From positions 1 to 10,173 of the forward strand of contig CAKUYM010000143.1 in the NCBI GenBank assembly GCA_934716785.1: a stretch of 10,173 nt of DNA, in the 5' to 3' direction. Each line of letters begins with the position of its first letter. Positions within the stretch are counted from its first letter, which is position 1. The translations under genes and the position numbers were made by a program. The DNA is from an uncultured Bacteroides sp. (GTDB lineage Bacteria > Bacteroidota > Bacteroidia > Bacteroidales > Bacteroidaceae). Below the pieces are notes generated by a model. The model was not told the origin of the DNA, did not search any database, and saw only the letters and a list, made by a program, of their open reading frames with translations. Shown here one piece after another: positions 1-7,125 of this stretch.

Positions 1-1293
<1,293 letters not shown>

Positions 1294-1297
1294 TTCT

Positions 1298-1633
1298 TTA
1301 CCGCTTTGCAATCCAAAATAAGATAATTCCGATGATGAGCAATGTCAACGGCAGCAAATACCCTGAAAGCGACCCCAACAATGATATTACCAAACCGATG
1401 TTTATCACCAGCCAAAGCCCTAACAGCACTAAGCCTACGGATTTATCACGCTTGAAAATAAGGAAACTGATAGAAGCATACAGCAGCATATTATCCTTAT
1501 TCATCACCCAAGGCAAGCCGATGGAAGAGAAATGAATCAGTTTATCAATCAAATAAAGCGTACCGATTACTATAAAAGTAACGGCTGTAGCCATATAAGT
1601 ATCTTTGCTATTATTTGCTTTAGCAGCTCCCAT
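1298..1633 (-). CDS. Small membrane protein of the nitroreductase operon
   Basis: This 111-residue integral membrane protein has no family I can name. After a short polar N-terminus (MGAAKANNSKDT) it has about four hydrophobic segments: roughly residues 14-30, 44-58, 64-82 and 88-107. It ends in a positively charged tail (AKR). The start at 1633 was chosen because GGAGG lies 8 bases upstream; the frame is open further upstream, but that would overlap the nitroreductase by 40 bases. The nitroreductase stop lies 2 bases before this ATG, and its last codons contain the ribosome binding site, so translation is probably coupled. The next gene begins 5 bases after this stop. Function is unknown; tight linkage to a nitroreductase is the only hint. 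Confidence 0.8.
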   Translation of the reverse strand: MGAAKANNSKDTYMATAVTFIVIGTLYLIDKLIHFSSIGLPWVMNKDNMLLYASISFLIFKRDKSVGLVLLGLWLVINIGLVISLLGSLSGYLLPLTLLIIGIILFWIAKR

Positions 1634-1635
1634 CG

Positions 1636-2172
1636 TTATTTTCCTCCAAACTTGTTGATATGAATTTTCTCCCACTGAAGATGTTCTTCATTGAAAGGTT
1701 TGCGTTCCATGCCTTTATGCCCGATAGCTATGATGGAAAGTATCTGGAGTTGCAAAGGAATATCCAGTATGCCGTGCACAAATTCATCGGAGGGCATCCC
1801 GGTAGCAGTGAATCGTTCACGTACCTGTACCCAGCAACTTCCCAAGCCGAGATCTTCCGCCTGCAACTGTATCATAATGGAAGCGATGGCAGCGTCTTCA
1901 ATCCATACATCACTCGCCAATGGGTCAGCCATTACGACAATCGCCAAAGCTGCATCGGCAATAAAGGAAGAGGCCTGCTCCTTGCAATGAGACAGTTCTT
2001 TCAATATTTCTTTATCATCGACCACTACGAACTGCCAACTGTTACTGCGTTTGGAAGAGGGAGACATCAGGGCTGCTTTCATCAAGGTAACGACTTCATC
2101 CTGTGTCAGTTCTTCATTGGTAAACTTACGCATACTACGACGGTTCTTTATCAATTCACTGAAATTTTCCAT
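1636..2172 (-). CDS. Nitroreductase-family FMN oxidoreductase
   Basis: This 178-residue protein of the nitroreductase family is a cytoplasmic, FMN-dependent, usually homodimeric NAD(P)H oxidoreductase. The N-terminal NRRSMRKF (residues 10-17) is the FMN phosphate-binding arginine motif. SPSSKRSNSWQFVVV at about residues 38-52 is the conserved Pro-Ser...Asn-x-Gln-Phe flavin-binding strand. The segment around AEDLGLGSCWVQ and the C-terminal IAIGHKG are also typical. The physiological substrate cannot be deduced; quinones, nitro compounds and enones are all known for the family. It is the first gene of the minus-strand operon, with a TATCTTTG box 32 bases upstream of the ATG. No defect is visible, and the length is normal for the small members of the family. 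Confidence 0.92.
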   Translation of the reverse strand: MENFSELIKNRRSMRKFTNEELTQDEVVTLMKAALMSPSSKRSNSWQFVVVDDKEILKELSHCKEQASSFIADAALAIVVMADPLASDVWIEDAAIASIMIQLQAEDLGLGSCWVQVRERFTATGMPSDEFVHGILDIPLQLQILSIIAIGHKGMERKPFNEEHLQWEKIHINKFGGK

Positions 2173-2203
2173 ATTATTTCCGGTTTCGTTTGATTAATGT
2201 ATG

Positions 2204-2211
2204 CAAAGATA
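2204..2211 (-). promoter_or_regulatory. Bacteroides-type -7 box for the nitroreductase operon
   Basis: TATCTTTG on the minus strand fits the TAnnTTTG consensus of the Bacteroidales primary sigma factor and lies 32 bases before the nitroreductase ATG. No good -33 TTTG is seen at the expected distance, so the assignment rests on the -7 box and position. Confidence 0.5.
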
Positions 2212-2243
2212 ATGCAAACAAGGCGTAATAGAAAATAAAATAG

Positions 2244-2251
2244 TATCTTTG
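2244..2251 (+). promoter_or_regulatory. Bacteroides-type -7 box for the 67-residue gene
   Basis: TATCTTTG on the plus strand lies 21 bases before the ATG at 2273. The two divergent -7 boxes (this and 2204-2211) are 32 bases apart, so the two -33 regions overlap. The -33 element is poor here too. Confidence 0.5.
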
Positions 2252-2272
2252 CACATCACTTAATAGTAAGAT

Positions 2273-2476
2273 ATGAAAAAGCGAATTACGCAGGACGATT
2301 ACATTAAAGCGAATCGTAAAGCAAGCCGGGAGGCTGAAATAGAGATGTACGGACACCCCATTTGTCATAAGCGGGTGCACCAGTCAAAGAAAGTTTATAA
2401 CCGCAAAAAGATAAAGGCAGCTAACAAAGAGCTGCCTTATTTTTTATCAACTCAGTTATTATACTTGGGGATTTAA
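2273..2476 (+). CDS. Small basic hypothetical protein with terminator in its 3' end
   Basis: A 67-residue, strongly basic and probably cytoplasmic protein starts MKKRITQDDYIKANRKASR and continues with a conserved-looking GHPICHKRVH stretch at residues 27-36. I associate this type of short Lys/Arg-rich ORF with Bacteroides genomes, but I know no function. A TATCTTTG box 21 bases upstream supports transcription. The last 20 or so codons run through a perfect 9-bp stem and T-tract (2414-2445), so much of the transcript may end before the stop codon at 2474-2476. Either the stem-loop is a coding-overlapping terminator, or the reading frame is not translated to its end. It is not a shadow of any other gene. 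Confidence 0.6.
   Translation: MKKRITQDDYIKANRKASREAEIEMYGHPICHKRVHQSKKVYNRKKIKAANKELPYFLSTQLLYLGI
2414..2445 (+). terminator. Intrinsic terminator overlapping the 67-residue ORF
   Basis: AAGGCAGCT (2414-2422) and AGCTGCCTT (2430-2438) form a perfect 9-bp stem with a 7-base loop, followed by A and six T (2440-2445). This is a classic rho-independent terminator on the plus strand, placed about 30 bases before the stop codon of the ORF it overlaps. Confidence 0.8.
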
Positions 2477-2597
2477 CGGGGCATACGAAAAACTGGTGGA
2501 AACGGTTGGAGCAGATTCCACGCTGGTTGTATTTTATAAGCAAGTAAGAAAAGTAAAAAGTGAAAAGCATCCCGAAGCCGCCAAAATGAAGAAGTGA
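2463..2597 (+). pseudogene. Possible 3' remnant of an unidentified gene
   Basis: The frame ending in TGA at 2595-2597 reads like a genuine protein C-terminus (for example YEKLVETVGADSTLVVFYKQ, then a Lys-rich tail). It has no usable start: the frame opens at 2415, directly after a TAA and inside the terminator of the preceding gene. It may be the surviving tail of a gene whose front was deleted. I do not recognise the family. It converges with the AraC gene, leaving 17 bases between the two stops. Confidence 0.3.
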
Positions 2598-2614
2598 TAA
2601 CATTTATAATATCG

Positions 2615-3433
2615 TCAGCAATCTTTCCTGTATTCCGATGGTGACAGATTAATTCGCTTCTGCACGTATCGGCTGAAATAAGATACGGAAGAAAAATTCA
2701 TCCGTTCTGCAATCTCGGTCAGCGAGAGCTCTTTCAGCCGGAGTAGACGAGTGATTTCCTGCATGGTGAAACGGTCAATCCAGTAAGAGGCAGGTTTTCC
2801 GCTTATCTTTTTACATATTTCCGACAGATAATGCGGCGTGATGCAAAGGTGTGAAGCGTAAAATTCAAGGTCTCTATTTCGGACATATTCACCGTTATAC
2901 AGCAATTCTGTAAATTTTCGCAACAGAGTGGCGATACGCTCCGATATTTGCAACTCCTTGTGACTACGTGCATGAATATCATAAAGGTCGAGAATGTGTG
3001 CGGCAAGCAGGCTCCCCATCAATTCCTTCCGAAAGAGATGTTCTTTATCTTCCAAACGTTCCCGAATACACATCATGGCTTGTTTGCATACTTGAAAATC
3101 GTGGGGAGAAAGTTTCATGACCGGATTCAGTAAAAGAGACAAGTGCCCCACAATACCATAATTGCTTCGGATAGCTATTGAAGTGACAAACGCATCCGAG
3201 AGATTCATAAGTATGCCTTGAAAATCATCGGAATTCGAGAAATCCGACACGAGTGTCGCATTGGGTAAAATCACATAATCCCCTGCTGCGATGTGATAGC
3301 GGGTGTCTTGAAACGTAAACCCCATGTTACCATTGCAGCAAAGGATATGTATAACCCGTCCGGCATACTGAGAAGTTCTAAATCCCTGCAATGTTTCCAC
3401 GAATACAATTCCATCAAAATCCGTATGTTCCAT
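2615..3433 (-). CDS. AraC-family transcriptional regulator
   Basis: This 272-residue regulator has an N-terminal cupin-like sensing domain (about residues 1-90, with GNMGFTFQDTRYHIAAGDYV typical of the AraC ligand barrel). A helical linker follows, then a C-terminal double helix-turn-helix domain at about residues 185-270. The second HTH is clear: LSLTEIAERMNFSSVSYFSR, then SPSEYRKD. The ATG at 3433 was chosen because the sensing domain begins there; the frame is open for 56 more codons, but that part is hydrophobic and covers the intergenic region. The gene is divergent from the aldo/keto reductase operon, 124 bases between the starts, so it very likely controls that operon and possibly itself. 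The inducing ligand is unknown; a reactive carbonyl or electrophile would fit the target genes, but this is inference. Confidence 0.9.
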   Translation of the reverse strand: MEHTDFDGIVFVETLQGFRTSQYAGRVIHILCCNGNMGFTFQDTRYHIAAGDYVILPNATLVSDFSNSDDFQGILMNLSDAFVTSIAIRSNYGIVGHLSLLLNPVMKLSPHDFQVCKQAMMCIRERLEDKEHLFRKELMGSLLAAHILDLYDIHARSHKELQISERIATLLRKFTELLYNGEYVRNRDLEFYASHLCITPHYLSEICKKISGKPASYWIDRFTMQEITRLLRLKELSLTEIAERMNFSSVSYFSRYVQKRINLSPSEYRKDC

Positions 3434-3449
3434 ATTTTCTATTTTGCTG

Positions 3450-3457
3450 TAAAGGTA
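3450..3457 (-). promoter_or_regulatory. Possible -7 box of the AraC gene
   Basis: TACCTTTA on the minus strand differs from TAnnTTTG only at the last base and lies 16 bases before the AraC ATG, implying a very short leader. It adjoins the direct repeats at 3468-3498, which would allow autoregulation. Confidence 0.35.
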
Positions 3458-3467
3458 ACAAAAAACC

Positions 3468-3498
3468 ACGAATAGTGAAAATACTACAACGAATAATG
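3468..3498. promoter_or_regulatory. Candidate AraC operator: two direct repeats 21 bp apart
   Basis: ACGAATAGTG (3468-3477) and ACGAATAATG (3489-3498) match in 9 of 10 positions and start 21 bp apart, two helical turns. AraC-family proteins bind tandem half-sites with this spacing. The pair sits between the divergent regulator and its presumed target operon, ending 25 bases before the operon's -7 box, in the place of a class II activator site. Confidence 0.6.
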
Positions 3499-3523
3499 TG
3501 ACGTCTAAACAAAAGGTATGCTG

Positions 3524-3531
3524 TAATTTTG
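3524..3531 (+). promoter_or_regulatory. -7 box of the aldo/keto reductase operon
   Basis: TAATTTTG matches TAnnTTTG and lies 26 bases before the first aldo/keto reductase ATG. No -33 TTTG is present at about 20 bases upstream (the sequence there is TGACGTCT), as expected for a promoter that needs an activator bound at 3468-3498. Confidence 0.6.
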
Positions 3532-3557
3532 CACCAGAAATTAAAACTAAAGAAAAT

Positions 3558-4406
3558 ATGAAAAATGTAAGACTGAACAATGGCGTAATGATGCCGGCCA
3601 TCGGTTTTGGAGTTTATCAGGTTCCTGTAAATGAAACGGAACGGATTGTGAACGATGCCATCGAGGTAGGTTATCGGATGTTTGATACCGCTGCTGCTTA
3701 TTTTAACGAGGAACAGTTGGGCAATGCCATCCTGCAAAGCGGCATCAAGCGTGAAGAGTTTTTCATAACCACCAAATTATGGGTACAGGACTACGAGTAT
3801 GACGATGCGTTACGTGCCTTCGACCTCTCGATGAAAAAACTCGGATTGGATTATCTCGACCTGTACTTGATGCACAAGCCCTATGGGAATTACTATGCCG
3901 CATGGCGGGCTATGGAACACCTTTACAAAGAAGGACGCATCCGAGCCATCGGCGTGACAAGTTTCTCCGACGAACGCTTGCAAGACCTTTTCCTACACAA
4001 TGAAATAAAGCCTGCCGTAAACCAGATTGAGACACATCCGTTTTTCCAGCAGCAAGCCGCCAATAAGTTCCTGCAATGCGAGGGCATACAGCATGAAGCA
4101 TGGGCTCCTTTTGCCGAAGAACAGAATGACATCTGGAACAATCCGGTGCTGAAAGCCATCGCAGAAAAACACGGGCAGACGGTAGGTCAAGTCATCCTCC
4201 GCTGGCTTAATCAACGGAACGTGGTGGTCATTCCCAAAACCGTACGCAAGGAACGGATGATAGAAAACTTCAATATCCTTGATTTTACGCTTACCGAAAA
4301 AGAGATGGAAACCATCACCACTCTTGAAACCGGTAAAAGTCTGATTTATGACGATATGGATTTGGCAACGGTGAAAGGCATCGGATTACATAAGATTCAT
4401 GATTAA
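3558..4406 (+). CDS. Aldo/keto reductase (first of tandem pair)
   Basis: This 282-residue NAD(P)H-dependent reductase belongs to the aldo/keto reductase superfamily, subgroup of 2,5-diketo-D-gluconate reductase and similar bacterial enzymes. It adopts a cytoplasmic TIM barrel and reduces aldehydes or ketones to alcohols. The catalytic tetrad is complete: Asp43 (FDTAAAY), Tyr48, Lys73 (TTKLW) and His106 (LMHKP). VVVIPKTVRKERMIEN at about residues 226-241 is the cofactor phosphate-binding segment. The ATG at 3558 follows AAAGAAAAT and begins the conserved VRLNNGVMMPAIGFG strand; an upstream in-frame start would cover the operator region. It is the first gene of a plus-strand operon opposite the AraC gene. 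The substrate is not deducible. One departure is IGVTSFSD, where many members have GVSNF. Confidence 0.93.
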   Translation: MKNVRLNNGVMMPAIGFGVYQVPVNETERIVNDAIEVGYRMFDTAAAYFNEEQLGNAILQSGIKREEFFITTKLWVQDYEYDDALRAFDLSMKKLGLDYLDLYLMHKPYGNYYAAWRAMEHLYKEGRIRAIGVTSFSDERLQDLFLHNEIKPAVNQIETHPFFQQQAANKFLQCEGIQHEAWAPFAEEQNDIWNNPVLKAIAEKHGQTVGQVILRWLNQRNVVVIPKTVRKERMIENFNILDFTLTEKEMETITTLETGKSLIYDDMDLATVKGIGLHKIHD

Positions 4407-4437
4407 AAATAGATTTTCAGATTAAAAAGATAAAACT

Positions 4438-5304
4438 ATGCAAACCATAAAACTGAATAATGGAATGGAGATGCCGATATTGGGTTACGGTGTCTTCCAA
4501 GTATCACCTGAAGAGTGTGAACGTTGTGTGCTTGATGCTATCAGCGTAGGCTATAGGCTGATAGACACCGCGCAGGCTTATTATAATGAGGAAGGCGTGG
4601 GCAATGCCGTGGCAAAATGCGGTGTACCTCGTAACGAATTGTTCCTTACCACCAAGGTGTGGATAACCAATGCCGGAGAAGAAAATGCGGCTACCAGCAT
4701 TGACGAATCGCTCCGCAAACTGCAGACAGATTACATCGACTTGTTGCTCATCCATCAGCCTTTCAGCGATTACACGGGAACTTGGCGGGCGATGGAGAAA
4801 GCCGTCCGGGAAGGTAAAGTACGTGCTATCGGATTGTCTAATTTTTATCCCGACCGCTTTGTAGACATGGCGGAATATGCGGAAATCAAACCTGCCGTGA
4901 ATCAGTTGAAGACCAATGTATTCAGCCAGCAATGGGATGCCGAGGCAGAGATGAAACCTTACGGTACGCATATCATGGCGTGGGGACCATTGGCACAAGG
5001 CGACCCGGATTTGCAGGACAATTCGACACTGAAAGCATTGTCTGAAAAATACAGCAAGACTCCCCAACAAGTGGCATTGCGCTACCTTATCCAGCGCGGC
5101 ATCATCGCTATTCCCAAGAGTACCCACATTGAGCGTATGAAACAGAATTTAGATGTGCTCGGATTTGCGCTTACCCAAGAGGAAATGGATAGTATCAGAC
5201 CATTAGACAAACCAGCCGATTTCCGTTGGTCGCATCGCAATCCTGAACTTGTCAAATTCCTGCTGAATTATGACAAACAATTCAATCCAAATAATAAAAA
5301 GTGA
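4438..5304 (+). CDS. Aldo/keto reductase (second of tandem pair)
   Basis: This 288-residue aldo/keto reductase is clearly paralogous to the gene 31 bases upstream. It has the same domain layout and catalytic residues at the same positions: Asp43 (LIDTAQAY), Tyr48, Lys73 (TTKVW) and His106 (LLLIHQP). GLSNFYPDRF and IAIPKSTHIERMKQN are the family's conserved barrel and cofactor-binding motifs. The C-terminus is longer and ends in a charged tail (FNPNNKK) instead of the LHKIHD end of its neighbour. The two proteins have diverged well beyond recent duplication (different loops after residue 75 and after residue 195), so they probably prefer different carbonyl substrates. It is co-transcribed with the first reductase; nothing suggests a separate promoter in the 31-base gap. 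Confidence 0.93.
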   Translation: MQTIKLNNGMEMPILGYGVFQVSPEECERCVLDAISVGYRLIDTAQAYYNEEGVGNAVAKCGVPRNELFLTTKVWITNAGEENAATSIDESLRKLQTDYIDLLLIHQPFSDYTGTWRAMEKAVREGKVRAIGLSNFYPDRFVDMAEYAEIKPAVNQLKTNVFSQQWDAEAEMKPYGTHIMAWGPLAQGDPDLQDNSTLKALSEKYSKTPQQVALRYLIQRGIIAIPKSTHIERMKQNLDVLGFALTQEEMDSIRPLDKPADFRWSHRNPELVKFLLNYDKQFNPNNKK

Positions 5305-5312
5305 AATGAATT

Positions 5313-5478
5313 ATGTACGAATCATTGAATAATAAAATCGCACTCGTAACCGGTGCCGGAACAAGCATCGGGCAAACCCGAAGAAGAAGCAGTTGCCGTA
5401 GTCGCTTTCTTGACAGGCAATGAAGCAAGTTTTGTCACTGGAGCAGATTACAAAGTGGCCAGTGGTGTTGATACATAA
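5313..5478 (+). pseudogene. Short-chain dehydrogenase reduced to both ends by internal deletion
   Basis: The ATG at 5313 begins MYESLNNKIALVTGAGTSIG, the cofactor-binding TGxGxxIG start of a short-chain dehydrogenase/reductase. After these 20 codons the sequence jumps to KPEEEAVAVVAFLTGNEASF, then VTGADYKVASGVDT and TAA at 5476-5478, which is the normal C-terminal end of the same family. The parts are in different frames (codon starts 5313 and 5374), so no fused product is made; the first frame runs into a TGA at about 5424. Roughly 180-190 codons, including the catalytic Ser-Tyr-Lys, are missing. The junction lies at GGGC (5370-5373), which could have been a short shared sequence. It lies in the middle of the redox operon, 8 bases after the second aldo/keto reductase. 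Confidence 0.85.
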
Positions 5479-5507
5479 TAAGAACAAACTTTAAACAAAA
5501 TAGAAAT

Positions 5508-6065
5508 ATGAAGAATATATTGATTATAAGCGGCCATACGAATCTTTCCGCATCAGTAGCCAATAAGACAATCCTCGATACGGTACACAAACGTTTGCCC
5601 GAAGCAGAGATTGTGAAACTTGACAAACTGTATCCCGATTTCAAGATAAATATAGAAGTGGAACAGCAACGGTTACTAAAAGCCGACATTATCGTGCTGG
5701 AATTTCCAGTCTTTTGGTATTCCGCTCCGTCTATATTGGAGCGTTGGATGGAAGAAACTTTCCAACATGGTTTTTCGCATGGCAGTACGGGGGACAAATT
5801 GAAAGGAAAAAAGCTTGTCCTCTCATTTACAACCGGTGCTCCGGCGTCCATGTATAGCCATGACGGGCCAATGGGTTATACCATTGATGAGTTCCTACCT
5901 TGTTTCAAGGCTACATGCAGTCTCTGTCAGATGGAATTTGCCGGATATGTCTATACCGGAGGTGTGAGCTATGCCAATCGTACTACTCCCGAACTTATTG
6001 AGCAACAAAACAAAGTGTCTGTGAAACATGCAGAACGTCTTATCAAATTGCTTGAATCGTTGTGA
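5508..6065 (+). CDS. Flavodoxin-fold NAD(P)H oxidoreductase (MdaB/KefF type)
   Basis: This 185-residue protein of the Flavodoxin_2 family is a cytoplasmic FAD- or FMN-dependent NAD(P)H:quinone-type reductase. The first strand and loop ILIISGHTNLSASVANKTIL replace the GSxRxxS flavin loop. FPVFWYSAPSILERWMEETF (residues 66-85) is the hallmark P-x-x-W-Y-x-x-P motif, and TTGAP (108-112) is the second flavin loop. Length is normal for the group. It is the last gene of the operon headed by the aldo/keto reductases, 29 bases after the dehydrogenase scar, with a weak AT-rich leader. The role is probably two-electron reduction of quinones or similar electrophiles, complementing the carbonyl reductases; the exact substrate is unknown. 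Confidence 0.9.
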   Translation: MKNILIISGHTNLSASVANKTILDTVHKRLPEAEIVKLDKLYPDFKINIEVEQQRLLKADIIVLEFPVFWYSAPSILERWMEETFQHGFSHGSTGDKLKGKKLVLSFTTGAPASMYSHDGPMGYTIDEFLPCFKATCSLCQMEFAGYVYTGGVSYANRTTPELIEQQNKVSVKHAERLIKLLESL

Positions 6066-6156
6066 TATATTTTGAATATATGCAATAATTTCAAAAATGC
6101 AGTATCTTGACGAGGAAATAGAATAGAGACGGTGCCGGCAGAAGAGAATTATAGGT
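6066..6156. other. Intergenic stretch after the redox operon
   Basis: I see no gene here. An AT-only inverted repeat ATATATT-TTG-AATATAT (6065-6081) follows the last operon gene directly but lacks a clean T-tract, so it is at best a weak terminator. The remainder runs up to the TAA of the Abi remnant. Confidence 0.4.
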
Positions 6157-6320
6157 TTATTTTGTTTGCGCCGTTTCTAATTTCCCCAAAGATGCCTCCT
6201 GCCAATCTCTAAAAATCCCATAGTTGTAATATCTATTGAAGGGAAACAAGCCAATAAATTAGTAAGCTTTTCGTTGAAGTTGTTATTTGGAGAAATGGAC
6301 ACAAGGAAGTATCTAATTAG
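6157..6320 (-). pseudogene. C-terminal remnant of an Abi_2-type abortive infection protein
   Basis: From 6320 downward the minus strand reads LIRYFLVSISPNNNFNEKL, then TNLLACFPSIDITTMGF, and after a one-base shift DWQEASLGKLETAQTK with TAA at 6159-6157. The order SPNNxF..KL..L...P.IDI..MGF..DW....L.K is the C-terminal pattern of Abi_2 (AbiD/AbiF-like) phage-resistance proteins, usually about 300 residues. Only about 50 codons remain. In the first frame the end reads LEIGRRHLWGN and stops early; restoring one base near 6207 gives the GF-x-x-DW continuation. No start codon or N-terminus is present. Abi genes of this family often lie inside type I restriction loci, which fits the HsdM remnant just upstream. 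Confidence 0.6.
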
Positions 6321-6324
6321 GGTT

Positions 6325-6392
6325 CGCTGAATAAATCATTTCAAATTAATCGTATAGATCGTCTGAAATCAAAAAATCCGACAATCTCAGCG
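6325..6392. repeat. 68-bp segment with nested short inverted repeats
   Basis: CGCTGA (6325-6330) is matched by TCAGCG (6387-6392), and inside them ATTTCA (6338-6343) by TGAAAT (6364-6369). The segment lies exactly between the end of recognisable HsdM sequence (6394) and the start of recognisable Abi sequence (6320). It could be a worn insertion-sequence end or a miniature element; no target-site duplication is evident, so this is tentative. Confidence 0.3.
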
Positions 6393-6393
6393 C

Positions 6394-6533
6394 GGCGTAC
6401 TTCAAAAATATCAATGATAGGACAACATGCTTGTATTCGCAGGGCTCAATAGAACCACACAACGCATCACACGCTTTCTATAGCACCTCCTCCATGGGGA
6501 ATTGTCTTTCTTATTTATCGATTTCTTTGCCAT
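6394..6533 (-). pseudogene. hsdM: N-terminal remnant of type I methyltransferase HsdM
   Basis: The ATG at 6533 reads MAKKSINKKDNS, then one base is missing, and the frame continues MEEVL-stop-KACDALCGSIEPCEYK and HVVLSLIFLKYA. This is the N-terminal helical domain of type I restriction-modification methyltransferases, where the usual wording is MEEVLWxACDxLRGSxEPSEYKHVVLxLIFLKY. The stop is TAG at 6480-6478 where Trp is expected. Only about 47 of roughly 500 codons survive, so the AdoMet-binding and NPPF catalytic domains are gone. It starts 21 bases after the stop of the upstream winged-helix pseudogene on the same strand, which preserves the original operon order. Three lesions (frameshift, nonsense, truncation) show long decay. 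Confidence 0.75.
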
Positions 6534-6554
6534 AATTCGTATTATTTTGTTTCC

Positions 6555-7057
6555 TTAGAGGTTGATAAAAGGATTTCCCAATGCCCCCAAACTTGGCCCA
6601 ACTCGTTTGATAACACTCTCTGCTTTCATGCGTTCCAATCTTATCCTCATTGCTTTCTCCGAGACTTCGCATTGCTTCGCTAATGCAGAAATACTGATTT
6701 GAGGGTTTTCTGCTATAAGAGAAAGTATCTTGTTATGCCCATGTTGCGCCCATGTTGCGCCCATGTCATGCCTTTGTCATGCCCTAACTGGTCGATTGCT
6801 GGTCGCTTCTGGTCGGGATGGTTAGCTTCTTGTTTCTCTTTCAAAACCTTTGCACAAACAGTTGCTTTCATGATAAAGGCAACTAAGTTGTATTGCGGTT
6901 CTTTAACACCCAATACCGACAACTCACGACACATACGGTCAACTCCCTCACCGAATTCTTTTACATAGTCGTATGCTTTGAGGTATTCCGCAATTTTCGG
7001 ATTGCGAGAGAAATGGGTATGACGAATGTTGTCAGTGCGGACAATACCCGGTAACCA
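6555..7057 (-). pseudogene. AlbA/Schlafen-type DNA-binding protein with winged-helix tail, truncated and frameshifted
   Basis: From about 7057 the minus strand reads LPGIVRTDNIRHTHFSRNPK, IAEYLKAYDYVKEFGEGVDR, MCRELSVLGVKEPQYNLVAF, a linker (GHDKGMTWAQHG), and then HNKILSLIAENPQISISALA with KQCEVSEKAMRIRLERMKAE to TAA at 6557. This is the C-terminal half of the AlbA_2/divergent AAA-4 'putative DNA binding' family: the GxxLPG..xxxxxxSRNP and Y.EE.G.G..R segments, then a winged helix. The N-terminal AlbA domain is missing; sequence before LPG does not match the family. The linker is broken by two copies of an 11-bp unit (6741-6762); removing one copy joins the halves in frame. Such proteins accompany type I restriction operons, consistent with the hsdM remnant 21 bases downstream. 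Confidence 0.7.
6741..6762. repeat. 11-bp tandem repeat that shifts the reading frame
   Basis: ATGTTGCGCCC occurs at 6741-6751 and 6752-6762 (plus strand), continued by ATG. On the coding minus strand this is (GGGCGCAACAT)x2. Because 11 is not a multiple of three, gain or loss of one copy switches frame: with one copy the text reads MTWAQHGHNKILSLIAEN without interruption. Confidence 0.9.
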
Positions 7058-7078
7058 ATTATAAATTGCGTTAAATGC

Positions 7079-7086
7079 AAAATTAC
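7079..7086 (-). promoter_or_regulatory. TAATTTTG box on the minus strand
   Basis: TAATTTTG on the minus strand fits the -7 consensus and points into the truncated DNA-binding pseudogene, whose recognisable part begins about 22 bases downstream. It may be a leftover or chance promoter in AT-rich DNA. Confidence 0.3.
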
Positions 7087-7125
7087 ATATTTTATTTGGT
7101 TTGCGAGCATGATCGAAAAAAATAA

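Noticed and set aside
4504..5127. Minus-strand open frame of 207 codons inside the second aldo/keto reductase
   Set aside because: Antisense shadow of a gene with a complete catalytic tetrad; no start signal or recognisable motif.
6699..6968. Plus-strand 89-codon frame across the DNA-binding pseudogene
   Set aside because: Antisense to a recognisable AlbA-type/winged-helix sequence; the frame is a by-product of the repeats there.
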